Shown here in pieces: positions 18,387 through 28,879 of a stretch of DNA of 64,000 bases. Source of the DNA: Janthinobacterium saanense (lineage in GTDB: Bacteria; Pseudomonadota; Gammaproteobacteria; Burkholderiales; Burkholderiaceae_D); NCBI RefSeq assembly GCF_014200675.1, contig NZ_JACHCI010000002.1:475038-539037 (forward strand). Reading direction: 5' to 3'. Made by a program: the position numbers and the translations under genes. A model generated the notes under the pieces. It was not told where the DNA came from and made no database searches. It saw only the letters and a program-made list of their open reading frames with translations. Positions within the stretch are counted from its first letter, which is position 1; each line of letters starts with the position of its first letter.

Positions 18387-19277
18387 ATGTTACCAATAGA
18401 CAATCTTTCTTCTCTACTAAGCCAACATACGCTGCAGGCCCACGTCTTTTTCAACGGGAGTTTCTGCGGCAGCACGCGCTTTGAAGAAGATGGCGAAGGC
18501 GGCCATCTGCATCTGGTGCGCAGCGGCCGGGTTCTACTACACCATCGGCAACGCGAAGCGCTGGAAGTAAGCGGCCCTGCCCTGGTGTTTTACCCGCGCG
18601 GCCTGGAACATCAGGTGCAAGTGGATCAGGAAGACGCCTTGCTGCTATGCGCACGCATCCGTTTCGACGGCGGCGCCGGCGACACCCTGGCCCTGTCGCT
18701 GCCCGAATGCATGACGGTCGCGCCCAAGCAGGTTGATGGCATGGCGGCCAGCCTGGCCTTGCTGCATGAGGAAGCGGAGCGGCCGGGACCGGGCCAGCAA
18801 GTGCTGCTCGACCGCGTGTGTGCGGTAATCGTGACGCAATTGCTGCGTCACGCCCATCGGCACGGCCACTTGCATACCAGCGTGGTGGCCGCGCGCGTGG
18901 ACCCCGGCCTGTCGCGCCTGCTGGACTTGCTGCACGATGAGCCGGCGCAGGCCTGGCCGCTGGCGCGCATGGCCAAGCTGGCAAACATGTCACGCAGTAA
19001 ATTTTCCAGCCATTTTCACGCCACCCTGGGCCTGACGCCGGCCGATTACCTGGGCGAGCGACGCATGCTGCTGGCGCAAACCCTGCTGCAAAAAGGCGCC
19101 AGCGTGCAAGCGGTGGCGATCCGCGTGGGCTACGCCAGCCAGTCCGCCTTCAGCAAGGCCTTTACGGCGCGGCGCGGCATGTCCCCTCGCGCCTGGCTCA
19201 AGACCAGGAATAAATCGCCTGAAAAAGTCCTGGCTACGGCAGACACTTCACCATTCCTTCACCGCGGTGAAGGGTAA
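18387..19277 (+). CDS. AraC-family transcriptional regulator (cupin N-terminus)
   Basis: This 296-residue regulator has an N-terminal cupin-type sensing domain (roughly residues 10-160, with LVFYPRGLEHQVQVDQ). The C-terminal double helix-turn-helix includes PLARMAKLANMSRSKFSSHF and then AVAIRVGYASQSAFSKAF. It belongs to the AraC group with a Cupin_6-like domain, often near oxidoreductases. It lies 52 bases before lpxO in the same direction; whether it controls that gene is not evident. Confidence 0.9.
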   Translation: MLPIDNLSSLLSQHTLQAHVFFNGSFCGSTRFEEDGEGGHLHLVRSGRVLLHHRQREALEVSGPALVFYPRGLEHQVQVDQEDALLLCARIRFDGGAGDTLALSLPECMTVAPKQVDGMAASLALLHEEAERPGPGQQVLLDRVCAVIVTQLLRHAHRHGHLHTSVVAARVDPGLSRLLDLLHDEPAQAWPLARMAKLANMSRSKFSSHFHATLGLTPADYLGERRMLLAQTLLQKGASVQAVAIRVGYASQSAFSKAFTARRGMSPRAWLKTRNKSPEKVLATADTSPFLHRGEG

Positions 19278-19329
19278 GCCCGTGATTAACTGTATATAAT
19301 TGCCCCATTCTTTACAATCGGGGTGTGGT

Positions 19330-20229
19330 ATGAAGTGGGCCTTGTTGGGCATTTTTGTAATTTCTATTTTACATATTCATTTTCGTGGCAAGGTGCGCCT
19401 GCCGTTCCGTCGTCAATTGTTCGACCATTCGTCGTTCATGGCGCCGCTGAACCTGTTCATGCATGTCTTTTCGAAAGTCCCGGCCACGCCTTACCTGGCC
19501 GTTAGCGACTTCCCGGAACTGGCGCCGCTGCAGCAGAACTGGCACATCATCCGCGATGAAGCGCTGCGCATGCAGGAGCTGAAAAAGATCAAGGCGGCGG
19601 AAAAGAATGATGACGTGGGTTTCAATTCCTTCTTTAAATATGGCTGGAAGCGTTTTTACCTGAAATGGTATGACGCGAATCACCCGTCGGCACAGCAGAT
19701 GTGCCCGCAAACCTATGCGCTGCTGCAATCGATTCCGTCGATCAAGGCCGCCATGTTTGCCGAGTTGCCCAAGGGCGGCAAGCTCAATCCGCACCGCGAC
19801 CCGTTCGCCGGTTCCTTGCGCTATCACCTGGGCCTGCAAACGCCGAACGACGACCGCTGCTACATCGATGTCGATGGCGAACGCCACAGCTGGCGCGACG
19901 GCCTGGCCGTGATGTTCGATGAAACCTATATCCACTCGGCCCGCAACGACGCCGACAGCGACCGCATCATCCTGTTCTGCGATATCGAACGCCCGATGCG
20001 CTACCGCTGGGCGCAAGGCTTGAACCGCTGGCTGGGCCGCACCCTGATGACGGCCGCCGCCTCACCAAACGAACTGGGCGACCAGGTCGGCGGCGTGAGC
20101 AAGCTGTTCCGTATTTCCTGGGCCATGGGCCAGTACCGCCGCCAGTTCAAGGCGTGGAACAAGACGGCGTATCAGTTGTCCAAGGTAGGCTTGATCGTGG
20201 CCATCGTCGCTTTGATCTACTTTATCTGA
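19330..20229 (+). CDS. lpxO: LpxO-type lipid A hydroxylase (aspartyl/asparaginyl beta-hydroxylase family)
   Basis: LpxO is an Fe(II)/2-oxoglutarate dioxygenase that 2-hydroxylates a secondary acyl chain of lipid A at the inner membrane. The 299-residue protein has an N-terminal anchor (MKWALLGIFVISILHIHF), the iron facial triad in NPHRDPFAGSLRYHLG (HxD) with a distal His in YIHSARND, the 2-oxoglutarate Arg in DSDRIILFCDIERP, and a C-terminal hydrophobic segment. The ATG at 19330 gives the LpxO length. A strong bidirectional terminator follows. Confidence 0.88.
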   Translation: MKWALLGIFVISILHIHFRGKVRLPFRRQLFDHSSFMAPLNLFMHVFSKVPATPYLAVSDFPELAPLQQNWHIIRDEALRMQELKKIKAAEKNDDVGFNSFFKYGWKRFYLKWYDANHPSAQQMCPQTYALLQSIPSIKAAMFAELPKGGKLNPHRDPFAGSLRYHLGLQTPNDDRCYIDVDGERHSWRDGLAVMFDETYIHSARNDADSDRIILFCDIERPMRYRWAQGLNRWLGRTLMTAAASPNELGDQVGGVSKLFRISWAMGQYRRQFKAWNKTAYQLSKVGLIVAIVALIYFI

Positions 20230-20240
20230 TCTACTTTATC
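20213..20240. repeat. 14-base tandem duplication over the lpxO stop
   Basis: TGATCTACTTTATC occurs twice head to tail, the first copy inside the last codons and the second starting with the TGA stop. It looks like a recent slippage or duplication event and does not alter the protein. Confidence 0.8.
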
Positions 20241-20263
20241 TGACACTGCCAGTAGCAAACAAA

Positions 20264-20287
20264 ACAAGCCGCCCTCGGGCGGCTTGT
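20264..20287. terminator. Bidirectional terminator between lpxO and the DUF1439 gene
   Basis: The 11-base arms ACAAGCCGCCC and GGGCGGCTTGT are separated by two bases. On the plus strand TTTC follows; on the minus strand TTTTGTTT follows. The position between two convergent genes fits a shared Rho-independent terminator. Confidence 0.85.
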
Positions 20288-20307
20288 TTCATTTACAGAC
20301 CTGTTGT

Positions 20308-20898
20308 TTACTTCGCCGGCTCAACCGTCACCACCAGGCCATCGCTGGTGGTCTTGATTTGCGTGGGCACGAATTGCACGCCGGCGTAGCGCAGCTCATC
20401 GGGCTTGAAGGTGTAGATCGGAGTTTCATGCAGCAGCTGGTCGGCTACCAGGCTGGCGATCTTGGCGAACTGGCGTTGCTGGCCTTCATCCATGCCATCG
20501 ATGCCCACCTTGTCCACGCTGGCGTCGTTCAGATAAACGGCGTTGCGCTGCGGGTTGAAGATCAAGCGGCCCGAAATAGCCAGGCTGCCATGCCAGGACT
20601 TGCGGATGAATGGCGGCGCCACATCGGCGTCCAGCGACAGGGCGACGCGGTCGCGTTCCGGCTGCATGGCCAATTGCGGATGCGAGAGCTTCACATCGAT
20701 CACGGACAAGACGCGCTTGTCGATAGGAAAGCGGCGATCCAGGCCTTGCTGCATCTTGCTCAGCGACAGATTCACATCGCGCGGCCCGATAAAGGTCGAG
20801 CAGGAAGCGAGCATGGTGCAGGCGATGGCGGCATAAGCCAGGGTTTTCAAGATAGGGCGTGCGGCGGTGGCTGTCATGGCGGTTTTTTTCAACATCAT
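20308..20898 (-). CDS. DUF1439 (YceB-like) lipoprotein
   Basis: This 196-residue predicted lipoprotein has a hydrophobic signal ending in the lipobox LASC. The remainder resembles YceB/DUF1439 proteins: FPIDKRVLSVIDVKLSHPQL, then GSLAISGRLIFNPQRNAVYL, then FKPDELRYAGVQF near the end. The ATG at 20898 was chosen; a downstream ATG at 20877 would still leave a signal peptide, and neither has a clear ribosome site. The function is unknown; the family may bind lipid, as other tubular lipoproteins do (inference). Confidence 0.82.
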   Translation of the reverse strand: MMLKKTAMTATAARPILKTLAYAAIACTMLASCSTFIGPRDVNLSLSKMQQGLDRRFPIDKRVLSVIDVKLSHPQLAMQPERDRVALSLDADVAPPFIRKSWHGSLAISGRLIFNPQRNAVYLNDASVDKVGIDGMDEGQQRQFAKIASLVADQLLHETPIYTFKPDELRYAGVQFVPTQIKTTSDGLVVTVEPAK

Positions 20899-20940
20899 CA
20901 ACAAAGTGCGTACATCTTACACACCTGTCTGTATCAACAC

Positions 20941-20972
20941 AAACGGCGCCCACTGTGCGATGGGCGCCGTTT
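20941..20972. terminator. Hairpin terminator after the 24-residue peptide gene
   Basis: The arms AAACGGCGCCCA and TGGGCGCCGTTT surround an eight-base loop. A run of T follows on the plus strand; GTTTGTGTT follows on the minus strand, the direction of the neighbouring genes. Confidence 0.7.
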
Positions 20973-20994
20973 TTATTTGCTTATTTATTCAATA

Positions 20995-21069
20995 TTAACG
21001 GACAAACAAGGCGATCAGGATCACGATGGGCAGCGGAATACCGAGCAGCAGTAAAAGAATCGAACGCAT
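20995..21069 (-). CDS. 24-residue single-helix membrane peptide
   Basis: A short frame beginning MRSILLLLLGIPLPIVILIA and ending ...LFVR is almost entirely one membrane helix with Arg at both ends. GGAG sits at ideal spacing before the ATG, and a hairpin terminator follows the stop. It is 45 bases downstream of the 303-residue membrane protein on the same strand, so the two probably share a transcript and may form a complex. I recall similar peptides in relatives but no assigned function. Confidence 0.72.
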   Translation of the reverse strand: MRSILLLLLGIPLPIVILIALFVR

Positions 21070-21114
21070 GGTTATCTCCTATTTAATTAGATGATCAGAT
21101 GAGCGTGACAGGGC

Positions 21115-22026
21115 CTAAACCGTGACTTGGCGCAATACGCGTTCATGGTCGCGCTGGCGTCCGCCCCAGGTTGCCGCCAGGCTGGCCACAAAAGCGCCCA
21201 GCAACAGGGCCACGAACATCCACAGGGCCGTGTGGGCGCCCGCCTTGCGGGCTGTGTCGGCCGCTTGCTGCGCTTTCTCCTTGGCGTCGGCAGCGGCCTT
21301 CGCGGCGCGGTTGTAGACGGCGTCGACGCGCGCTTCGGCATCGGCCTGGCTCAAGCCTGTGCGTTTGGCCACCAGCTGGCCCAGATAGGCGCGGTCGTCA
21401 GGCGCCAGGCTGCCCGTGCTGAGACTGGTGGCGAAAATCTTGCCGACTTCGCCGCGCTGGTCAGCCGTATTTGCGCCGCTAGTTGCACTGGCATCGGTGG
21501 TGGGGGCTGCGCGCAGCAAGATGTCAGAAAAATAATCGAGCGGGTTGCCAGTATTGCTGGCACTGCCCTCGCCTGCTTTCGAGGCCGCCACTGCGCCGGC
21601 CGGCGCCACTGCTTGCGCCACGCCGCTGCCTGCTTCGATGGCGCCGCTCAGCACGGCCCGCGTGCCGCCAGCCAGCACGGCCACGGTAATCAAGGTAGCG
21701 ACGGCCCAGGCCAGCAAGCCATGCGCCGTGTCGCGGAAATGCACTTCATCGGCATGCACATAGGTCCATTTGGTGCGCAAGCGGCCGGCCATATAGCCGC
21801 CGATGCCGGAAGCGGCCAGTTGCATGAAGGCCAGCCAGACGATGGTCGACACGCCGATGGCCGTGGCGTTGAAGGACCATGGCGACATGGACGACAGGCC
21901 CAGGCCCACGCCCAGTATCAGCAGGATGAAGGACAAAGCGGCAGCAGCGGCGGCGCCCGCAAGTACAGCGCCCCAGGAAACGCCCGCGTGGTTCAGGTCC
22001 GTCGCGGATAGTTGTGTAGCTTGCAT
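21115..22026 (-). CDS. Conserved membrane protein of unknown function
   Basis: This 303-residue protein has three hydrophobic segments in the first 135 residues (GVSWGAVLAGAAAAAALSFI, IVWLAFMQLAASGIGGYMAG, LLAWAVATLITVAVLAGG). A long Ala/Gly-rich soluble middle carries an Ala/Lys helix (AAKAAADAKEKAQQAADTAR), and a last helix is ALWMFVALLLGAFVASLAAT. The arrangement suggests a periplasmic or cytoplasmic helical domain tethered at both ends. It is followed by the 24-residue membrane peptide gene. I recognise the type from proteobacterial genomes but no function. Confidence 0.75.
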   Translation of the reverse strand: MQATQLSATDLNHAGVSWGAVLAGAAAAAALSFILLILGVGLGLSSMSPWSFNATAIGVSTIVWLAFMQLAASGIGGYMAGRLRTKWTYVHADEVHFRDTAHGLLAWAVATLITVAVLAGGTRAVLSGAIEAGSGVAQAVAPAGAVAASKAGEGSASNTGNPLDYFSDILLRAAPTTDASATSGANTADQRGEVGKIFATSLSTGSLAPDDRAYLGQLVAKRTGLSQADAEARVDAVYNRAAKAAADAKEKAQQAADTARKAGAHTALWMFVALLLGAFVASLAATWGGRQRDHERVLRQVTV

Positions 22027-22144
22027 AGATTACTCCCCAGGAACGTGGTTGGTGAGTCGCCAGCATGGCCCGCCGCCGTTTTCGCGTATGTGCGGCGTCG
22101 TACACAATCTTGATATTCATGCCATTATCGAAAGACCATGTGAT

Positions 22145-23500
<1,356 letters not shown>

Positions 23501-23515
23501 GCTATTCCCCGACTG

Positions 23516-25561
23516 TTACGCCGCGTGCAGCGGCAAAATCACGCGAAAGGTCGTGCCCACGGCCGGCACGCTGGACACTTCCAGCCGGCCGCCCACTTCC
23601 TCGATATATACCCGGCTTTCAAACACGCCGATGCCCATGCCCGCCGTCTTGGTGGTATCGAAGGGCTTGAACAGGCGTTCGCGGATGAATTGCTCGTTCA
23701 TGCCCAGGCCCGTATCGGCCAGTTCCACGACGGCCGTGCCGCTTTCCTGCCGCAGCCGCACGGCCACCTTGCCATCGCTGGCCGTGGCCTCGATGGCATT
23801 CTGTATCAAGTGACCGAGCACCCGTTCCAGCCGCGCCCGGTTGGCCAGCACCGTCAATTGAGCATCGATGATTTCCAGGCGCGGCACGGGCGCGAGACTG
23901 GCCTTGGCCGCCACCGCCTGGCGCAGCAAGGCGTCGAGCTGCAAAGGCGTTGAGGCCGGCGCGTCCAGGGTTTCGCCACGCGCCAGCTTTTGCAGCAGGG
24001 TTTTCATCTTTTGCACGGAATGGTCGAGCGTGACCAGCATGTCTTGCTGGAATTCGGGATTGTCGCGATGCTTTTCGGCATTGCTGAGCAGCAGGGATAG
24101 CTGAAACACCAGGTTTTTCAAGTCATGCACGATAAAGGTCGACATGCGGTTGAAGGACTCGAACTGGCGCGACACACTGAGGGTATCGAGCGATTCGCGG
24201 TAAGCCAGGTAGCTGGCCGCCTGGCTGCCGGCGATTTTCAGCACATCGCGAATTTCCCAGTTCAAGCCGATGCGCGTGCGGGGCCGGGCCAGCGCCACCA
24301 CGCCAAACAGCTTGCCATGCAGCATCAAGGGCACCAGCAGCCAGACATGCTGCAGCGCCAGGGGCAGTTGCAAACCGTCATACACCTCAGGATGGCGTGC
24401 ACAATCGGGCGCATCGATCACCCAGTGACGCGCTTCCAGAAAGCGGCACAGCGGCCCGGAAACTGGCTCGCTCCACGCTTGCGGCGGCCAGTTCCAGCTG
24501 GCGGCAGGTATCAACTGACCAGGCTCGCGCACTATCCACAGCGCGCCAGCCGGGCTTTCCACCAGCTGCGCCACGGCCTGTATGCTGCGTTCGCCCAGCG
24601 CCGGCCCATCTTCGGACAAGGCGCGCGTAAAGCGCAGCCATTCCTCGCGGTAATCAAAGATCGCCTTATAAAAATGTTTATTGATGAATACCTTGAGCTT
24701 GGCCCGCAGCGCGCCCGAAAACAGCACGCCAGCCAGCAGCAGGCCGGCGCCGCCCAGATAAGCCATCTGCATCAGCGCGCCCCAGGTGCCGCTGACATAA
24801 CGCAAGTAATAAGCGCTGGCCGCCATCGCCAGCAAATAAATGGCCGAGCCCAGCAAGGCCGCCGAGCGGAACAGCATCTGCCGCGAGACCGACAAACCCG
24901 GCGCCCAGCCCGGATTGCGCGCAGCCGAGACAGCCAGCAGCGGCGCGCACAGGGCATTGACGACGCCGCGCGCGGCCCAGATGTCGTCATTGATGGCACG
25001 AAACAGCAAGGCGTCGCTATACAGGTAAAAATCGTAGGCAAACAAGCCGCCCACGCCCAGGCACGCAAACTTGATGCCCCAGCGCTGCGGCGCTGGCGTG
25101 TTGCGATACCATTGTTCCACCAGCAACATGCCGAGCAGCGCCAGCAGCAGCCGGCAGACGATGGCCGTGGTGCGCGCCGGCATGGCCAGCGGCGACAGCG
25201 GATCGGCCAGGGCGCACAGCCATTGCAGACTGGCAATGGCCACGAAAACCGCCATCGCCACTTGCAAACGGGAACGCGCAGGCTCTATCAGCAACAGCAG
25301 GAACAGCAGCCAGGCGCCCGTGCGCACGGTTTCCAGCAGCGTGCCGAAAAACGCTGTGCGCTGCCCCAGCAGCACCAGGATCACGCTGGCCGTAGCCCAG
25401 ACGCCCGTCGCCAGGCAGGCGGCCAGCAAGGCGCGGGCATTCTGGCGCGCGCGCCAGTTGCTGATCAATAACAAGGCCAGCGCGAAGAAGGCCAGCGACG
25501 CCAGGCCGTGGCTGAGCGCCGCCGCGTCTGTGCTCGCCAGCAAGTCGGGGCCTGTCCTCAC
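23516..25561 (-). CDS. prsK: PEP-CTERM system sensor histidine kinase PrsK
   Basis: This 681-residue kinase has about eight or nine hydrophobic helices in the first 290 residues. A GAF-like domain (about 310-450, WLLVPLMLHGKLFGVVALAR) follows, then a phosphoacceptor helix FIVHDLKNLVFQLSLLLSN and an HATPase domain (HLIQNAIEATAS, ADTGLGMNEQFI, GMGIGVFESRVYIEEVGG). The start is a GTG that overlaps the sugar-transferase stop (GTGA) and follows AAGGGA. It phosphorylates PrsR by inference from family and adjacency; the stimulus is unknown. Confidence 0.93.
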   Translation of the reverse strand: MRTGPDLLASTDAAALSHGLASLAFFALALLLISNWRARQNARALLAACLATGVWATASVILVLLGQRTAFFGTLLETVRTGAWLLFLLLLIEPARSRLQVAMAVFVAIASLQWLCALADPLSPLAMPARTTAIVCRLLLALLGMLLVEQWYRNTPAPQRWGIKFACLGVGGLFAYDFYLYSDALLFRAINDDIWAARGVVNALCAPLLAVSAARNPGWAPGLSVSRQMLFRSAALLGSAIYLLAMAASAYYLRYVSGTWGALMQMAYLGGAGLLLAGVLFSGALRAKLKVFINKHFYKAIFDYREEWLRFTRALSEDGPALGERSIQAVAQLVESPAGALWIVREPGQLIPAASWNWPPQAWSEPVSGPLCRFLEARHWVIDAPDCARHPEVYDGLQLPLALQHVWLLVPLMLHGKLFGVVALARPRTRIGLNWEIRDVLKIAGSQAASYLAYRESLDTLSVSRQFESFNRMSTFIVHDLKNLVFQLSLLLSNAEKHRDNPEFQQDMLVTLDHSVQKMKTLLQKLARGETLDAPASTPLQLDALLRQAVAAKASLAPVPRLEIIDAQLTVLANRARLERVLGHLIQNAIEATASDGKVAVRLRQESGTAVVELADTGLGMNEQFIRERLFKPFDTTKTAGMGIGVFESRVYIEEVGGRLEVSSVPAVGTTFRVILPLHAA

Positions 25562-26946
25562 CTGCTTCCCTTGCCGAACAGCACCACCTGCACCGTATCG
25601 AGCAAGATCAGCAAGTCCAGGAACAGGCTATTGTTTTTCACATAATACAGATCGTATTGCAGCTTCCTCACGGCATCGTCGACCGATGCGGCATAGTGAT
25701 AACGCACCTGGGCCAGGCCGGTGATACCCGGCTTGATGCTGTGGCGAATATTGTAATAAGGTATCTGCAGCTTGAGCTGCTCGACAAAATAAGCGCGCTC
25801 TGGGCGCGGCCCCACGAAACTCATCTCGCCGCGAAACACATTGAGCATCTGCGGCAGCTCGTCGATGCGCAGCTTGCGTATCCAGTGGCCCACGCGCGTG
25901 ACGCGGCTATCGTTGGCGCTCGCCCAGGTGGGCTTGCCATCGCCCTCGGCGTCGCAGCGCATGCTGCGGAACTTCAGCACATTGAAAGGCAGGCCGTCGC
26001 GCCCTACCCGCTCTTGCTGATAAAACACGGGCCCGCCATCTTCCAGGCGGATGCACAGCATGGTGGCCAGCATCACCGGCAGCGCGGCCACAAAGATGGC
26101 GGCGCTGGCGGCCAGGTCGAACAAGCGCTTGGAAGCGGCCCGCACGAAACTCTGGTCAAAGCCGCCGCCGTAAATCAGATAGCTGGGCTGCAGGGAATCG
26201 ATGCGGATCTGGCACGACTCGCGCTCGAAGAAGGTAGCGGCATCGATCACGCGCACGCCGCCCAGCGCGCATTCGAGCAATTGCTTGACGGGAAACGCGC
26301 CATTGCGCCTGTCGCTGACAGAGACCACGATTTCCTGCGCATCATAGCGCTGCGCCATGGCCAGCAAGGACGGTTCGGCCGGCAGCAGCGCCGAAGCCGG
26401 CACGCAGCAAGGCTCGCCAGGCACGTGGATGCAGCCCACCACCGTGAACTGGTGGAAACCGATCTTGCTGGCCGCCAAATCCATGCATTCGCGGGCCAGG
26501 GCGCCATCGCCCACCAAAATCAGCCGCCCTTCCATCAGGGTCGATTCCGACGACTTGAATACGGCCAGCCGCGCCAGCAGCACGCCGATGGCGCCCAGCG
26601 CGAAGATGGCCAGGCTGGCGCGCCCGAAATGCAGGGAAGGTATCACGCGGATCAGCAAGCTCAGCAAGGCAAAGCCCAGCGCAAACGAAGGCATGATGCG
26701 CAGCAAGGTATTGCGGATATCTTCGCGCGAGCGGTGCTGGTACATGCCCAGGGTACTCATGCTGAACACCATCACCAGCGCAAACGCCAGCGCGGACAGG
26801 TAGATGTCGCCCGCATGCACGATGCGGCTGGTATCGACCAGCCAGATCAAGGAGGTCAAGGTAGCGGACAGCAACAGGATCAGTATTTCCAGCAACAGCA
26901 AGATAAACGCCGTTTTTGAGACGTAATGGCTGAATATGCGGATCAT
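25558..26946 (-). CDS. Polyprenyl-phosphate sugar phosphotransferase, PEP-CTERM/EpsB type
   Basis: This 462-residue membrane enzyme probably starts exopolysaccharide synthesis by moving a sugar-1-phosphate onto undecaprenyl phosphate. Four N-terminal helices and a CoA-binding-like domain precede the catalytic domain. That domain begins KRLFDLAASAAIFVAALP, then VFYQQERVGRDGLPFNVLKF, IDELPQMLNVFRGEMSFVG and the PGITGLAQV motif. AGGAGG lies five bases before the ATG at 26946, so the open upstream extension is not used. It heads the operon with prsK and prsR. A cluster of GAACNGTTC sites precedes it. Confidence 0.92.
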   Translation of the reverse strand: MIRIFSHYVSKTAFILLLLEILILLLSATLTSLIWLVDTSRIVHAGDIYLSALAFALVMVFSMSTLGMYQHRSREDIRNTLLRIMPSFALGFALLSLLIRVIPSLHFGRASLAIFALGAIGVLLARLAVFKSSESTLMEGRLILVGDGALARECMDLAASKIGFHQFTVVGCIHVPGEPCCVPASALLPAEPSLLAMAQRYDAQEIVVSVSDRRNGAFPVKQLLECALGGVRVIDAATFFERESCQIRIDSLQPSYLIYGGGFDQSFVRAASKRLFDLAASAAIFVAALPVMLATMLCIRLEDGGPVFYQQERVGRDGLPFNVLKFRSMRCDAEGDGKPTWASANDSRVTRVGHWIRKLRIDELPQMLNVFRGEMSFVGPRPERAYFVEQLKLQIPYYNIRHSIKPGITGLAQVRYHYAASVDDAVRKLQYDLYYVKNNSLFLDLLILLDTVQVVLFGKGSR

Positions 26947-26964
26947 GTGTGCCTCCTGCAGGAA

Positions 26965-27034
26965 GAACAGTTCGAACCGTTCGGCCGGAAACATGGCGAC
27001 AGGGAACTGGTCTCACCATCATGGCGAACTGTTC
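26965..27034. promoter_or_regulatory. Three GAACNGTTC palindromes upstream of the sugar transferase operon
   Basis: GAACAGTTC at 26965 and GAACCGTTC at 26974 abut, and GAACTGTTC lies at 27026, 52 bases centre to centre from the nearer one. All three are 4-1-4 inverted repeats between the sugar-transferase start and nadB. They look like sites for a dimeric regulator; PrsR or an unlinked factor are both possible. Confidence 0.5.
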
Positions 27035-27160
27035 CGCACAAGCATTGACACGCCACAAGCCACGGCCTCAGCTATCACGCGCCGGCAGAATTTAGCGCAA
27101 CACATTACCGAATGATGTGAAATGGAATATAGTATGCTTCCCTCAAATAAGATCAATGTC

Positions 27161-28774
27161 ATGAAATTTGATGTCGCGATTGTCGGCAGTGGCCTGGCGG
27201 GTTTATCGGTTGCACTGCATTTAGCTGAAACGCGCACCGTCGCGATCATTTCCAAACGCGCGCTGCTCGACGGCGCCAGCAACTGGGCGCAAGGCGGCAT
27301 CGCGGCCGTGCTGGACTCGGGCGACAGCCACCAGGAACATATACAAGACACCCTGATCGCCGGCGGCGGCCTGTGCGACGAGGCGGCCACCCGCTACATC
27401 GTCGAGCACGGCCGCGAAGCGATCGAATGGCTGATCGAGCAAGGCGTGCCCTTTACGCGCGATGCCAGCGCCGAGCTGGGTTTCCACCTGACGCGCGAAG
27501 GCGGACACAGCCAGCGCCGCATCATCCATGCAGCAGACGCTACCGGCCATGCCGTGCAAGTGACGCTGGAAGAAAAGGTGCGCGCCCATCCGAACATCAG
27601 CCTGTTTGAACACCATTGCGCGATCGACCTGATCACCTCCGACAAACTGGGCATGAAACCGGTCCAGCGCAACGCCCAGCCCCATTGCCACGGCCTGTAC
27701 GTGCAAGATGAGCAAACCGGCAAGGTGCTGACGTTTGCCGCCGAGCACACCGTGCTGGCCACCGGCGGCGCCGGTAAAGTCTATCTGTACACCACCAATC
27801 CCGACACGGCCAGCGGCGACGGCATCGCCATGGCCTGGCGCGCCGGCTGCCGCGTGTCGAACATGGAATTCATCCAGTTTCACCCGACCTGCTTGTACCA
27901 CCCCTACGCCAAGTCCTTTTTGATCACGGAAGCGATCCGTGGCGAAGGCGGCTTGCTGAAACTGCCGCCTGAAGCGGGCGCGGCGGCCGGCACGCGCTTC
28001 ATGCTGGCCCACGACGAGCGGGCCGAACTGGCGCCACGCGACGTGGTGGCGCGCGCCATCGACTTTGAAATCAAGAAACGCGGCCTCGATTATGTGCACC
28101 TGGACATCAGCCACAAGCCGGCCGAATTCCTGATCGAACATTTTCCGACGATCTATGCGCGCTGCCTGGAACTGGGCATCGACATCACCAAAGAGCCGAT
28201 CCCCATCGTGCCCGCCGCCCACTACACCTGCGGCGGCGTGGTGACGGACCTGGCGGGCCGCGCCGACTTGCCGGGCTTGTACGCCGTCGGTGAAACCGCC
28301 TGCACGGGGCTGCATGGCGCCAACCGCCTGGCCAGCAATTCCCTGCTGGAATGCATCGTCATCGGCCGCGCCTGCGCGCAAGATATCGAAAGCAAGGAAA
28401 AGCTGGGCACGCCTTATTTGCCGGATTGGGATGAGAGCCGCGTCACGGACGCCGATGAAGAAGTAGTGATTTCCCACAACTGGGACGAATTGCGCCGCTT
28501 CATGTGGAATTACGTGGGCATCGTGCGCACCACCAAACGCCTCGAACGGGCCCAGCACCGCATTGCTTTGCTGAAAGAAGAAATCGACGAGTACTACCGC
28601 AACTTCCGCATCACCCATGACTTACTGGAATTGCGCAACCTGGTCGACGTGGCTTCCATGATCGTCAACAGCGCCCTGTCGCGCCGCGAAAGCCGAGGTT
28701 TGCACTTCAGCCGCGATTATCCCGAAACCTTGCCAAAAGCCATCGCCAGCGTGCTGACGCCGCCGCATCGCTAA
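27161..28774 (+). CDS. nadB: L-aspartate oxidase
   Basis: NadB oxidises L-aspartate to iminoaspartate, the first step of NAD synthesis. The 537-residue flavoprotein matches the usual length. The FAD-binding start is [18 protein letters not shown], followed by [31 protein letters not shown], then [12 protein letters not shown] and the [18 protein letters not shown] loop of the succinate-dehydrogenase flavoprotein superfamily. The ATG at 27161 gives the standard N-terminus; an in-frame ATG 39 bases upstream is less likely. nadA and nadC are not adjacent. Confidence 0.95.
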   Translation: MKFDVAIVGSGLAGLSVALHLAETRTVAIISKRALLDGASNWAQGGIAAVLDSGDSHQEHIQDTLIAGGGLCDEAATRYIVEHGREAIEWLIEQGVPFTRDASAELGFHLTREGGHSQRRIIHAADATGHAVQVTLEEKVRAHPNISLFEHHCAIDLITSDKLGMKPVQRNAQPHCHGLYVQDEQTGKVLTFAAEHTVLATGGAGKVYLYTTNPDTASGDGIAMAWRAGCRVSNMEFIQFHPTCLYHPYAKSFLITEAIRGEGGLLKLPPEAGAAAGTRFMLAHDERAELAPRDVVARAIDFEIKKRGLDYVHLDISHKPAEFLIEHFPTIYARCLELGIDITKEPIPIVPAAHYTCGGVVTDLAGRADLPGLYAVGETACTGLHGANRLASNSLLECIVIGRACAQDIESKEKLGTPYLPDWDESRVTDADEEVVISHNWDELRRFMWNYVGIVRTTKRLERAQHRIALLKEEIDEYYRNFRITHDLLELRNLVDVASMIVNSALSRRESRGLHFSRDYPETLPKAIASVLTPPHR

Positions 28775-28823
28775 GCAGCACGCGTCAGTCACTTCGTGAT
28801 CGGAGTGTCTGACGCGTGCTGCT
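28774..28823. terminator. Long hairpin after nadB
   Basis: The perfect 15-base arms AGCAGCACGCGTCAG and CTGACGCGTGCTGCT surround 20 bases that can form a small inner hairpin (TCAC-TTCG-TGA). There is no T-tract. It lies between convergent genes and begins at the last base of the nadB stop. Confidence 0.55.
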
Positions 28824-28879
28824 GTGCACCGTGAGCACCTGGCGCTGCACGATCTCTGCCTGCGCCAGCAGCGCCTGCC

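Noticed and set aside
26947..27121. Possible sigma-54 promoter before the sugar transferase (TGGCGTG...TGCTT on the minus strand)
   Set aside because: The GG to GC spacing is nine bases instead of the required ten, and the -12 element is poor.
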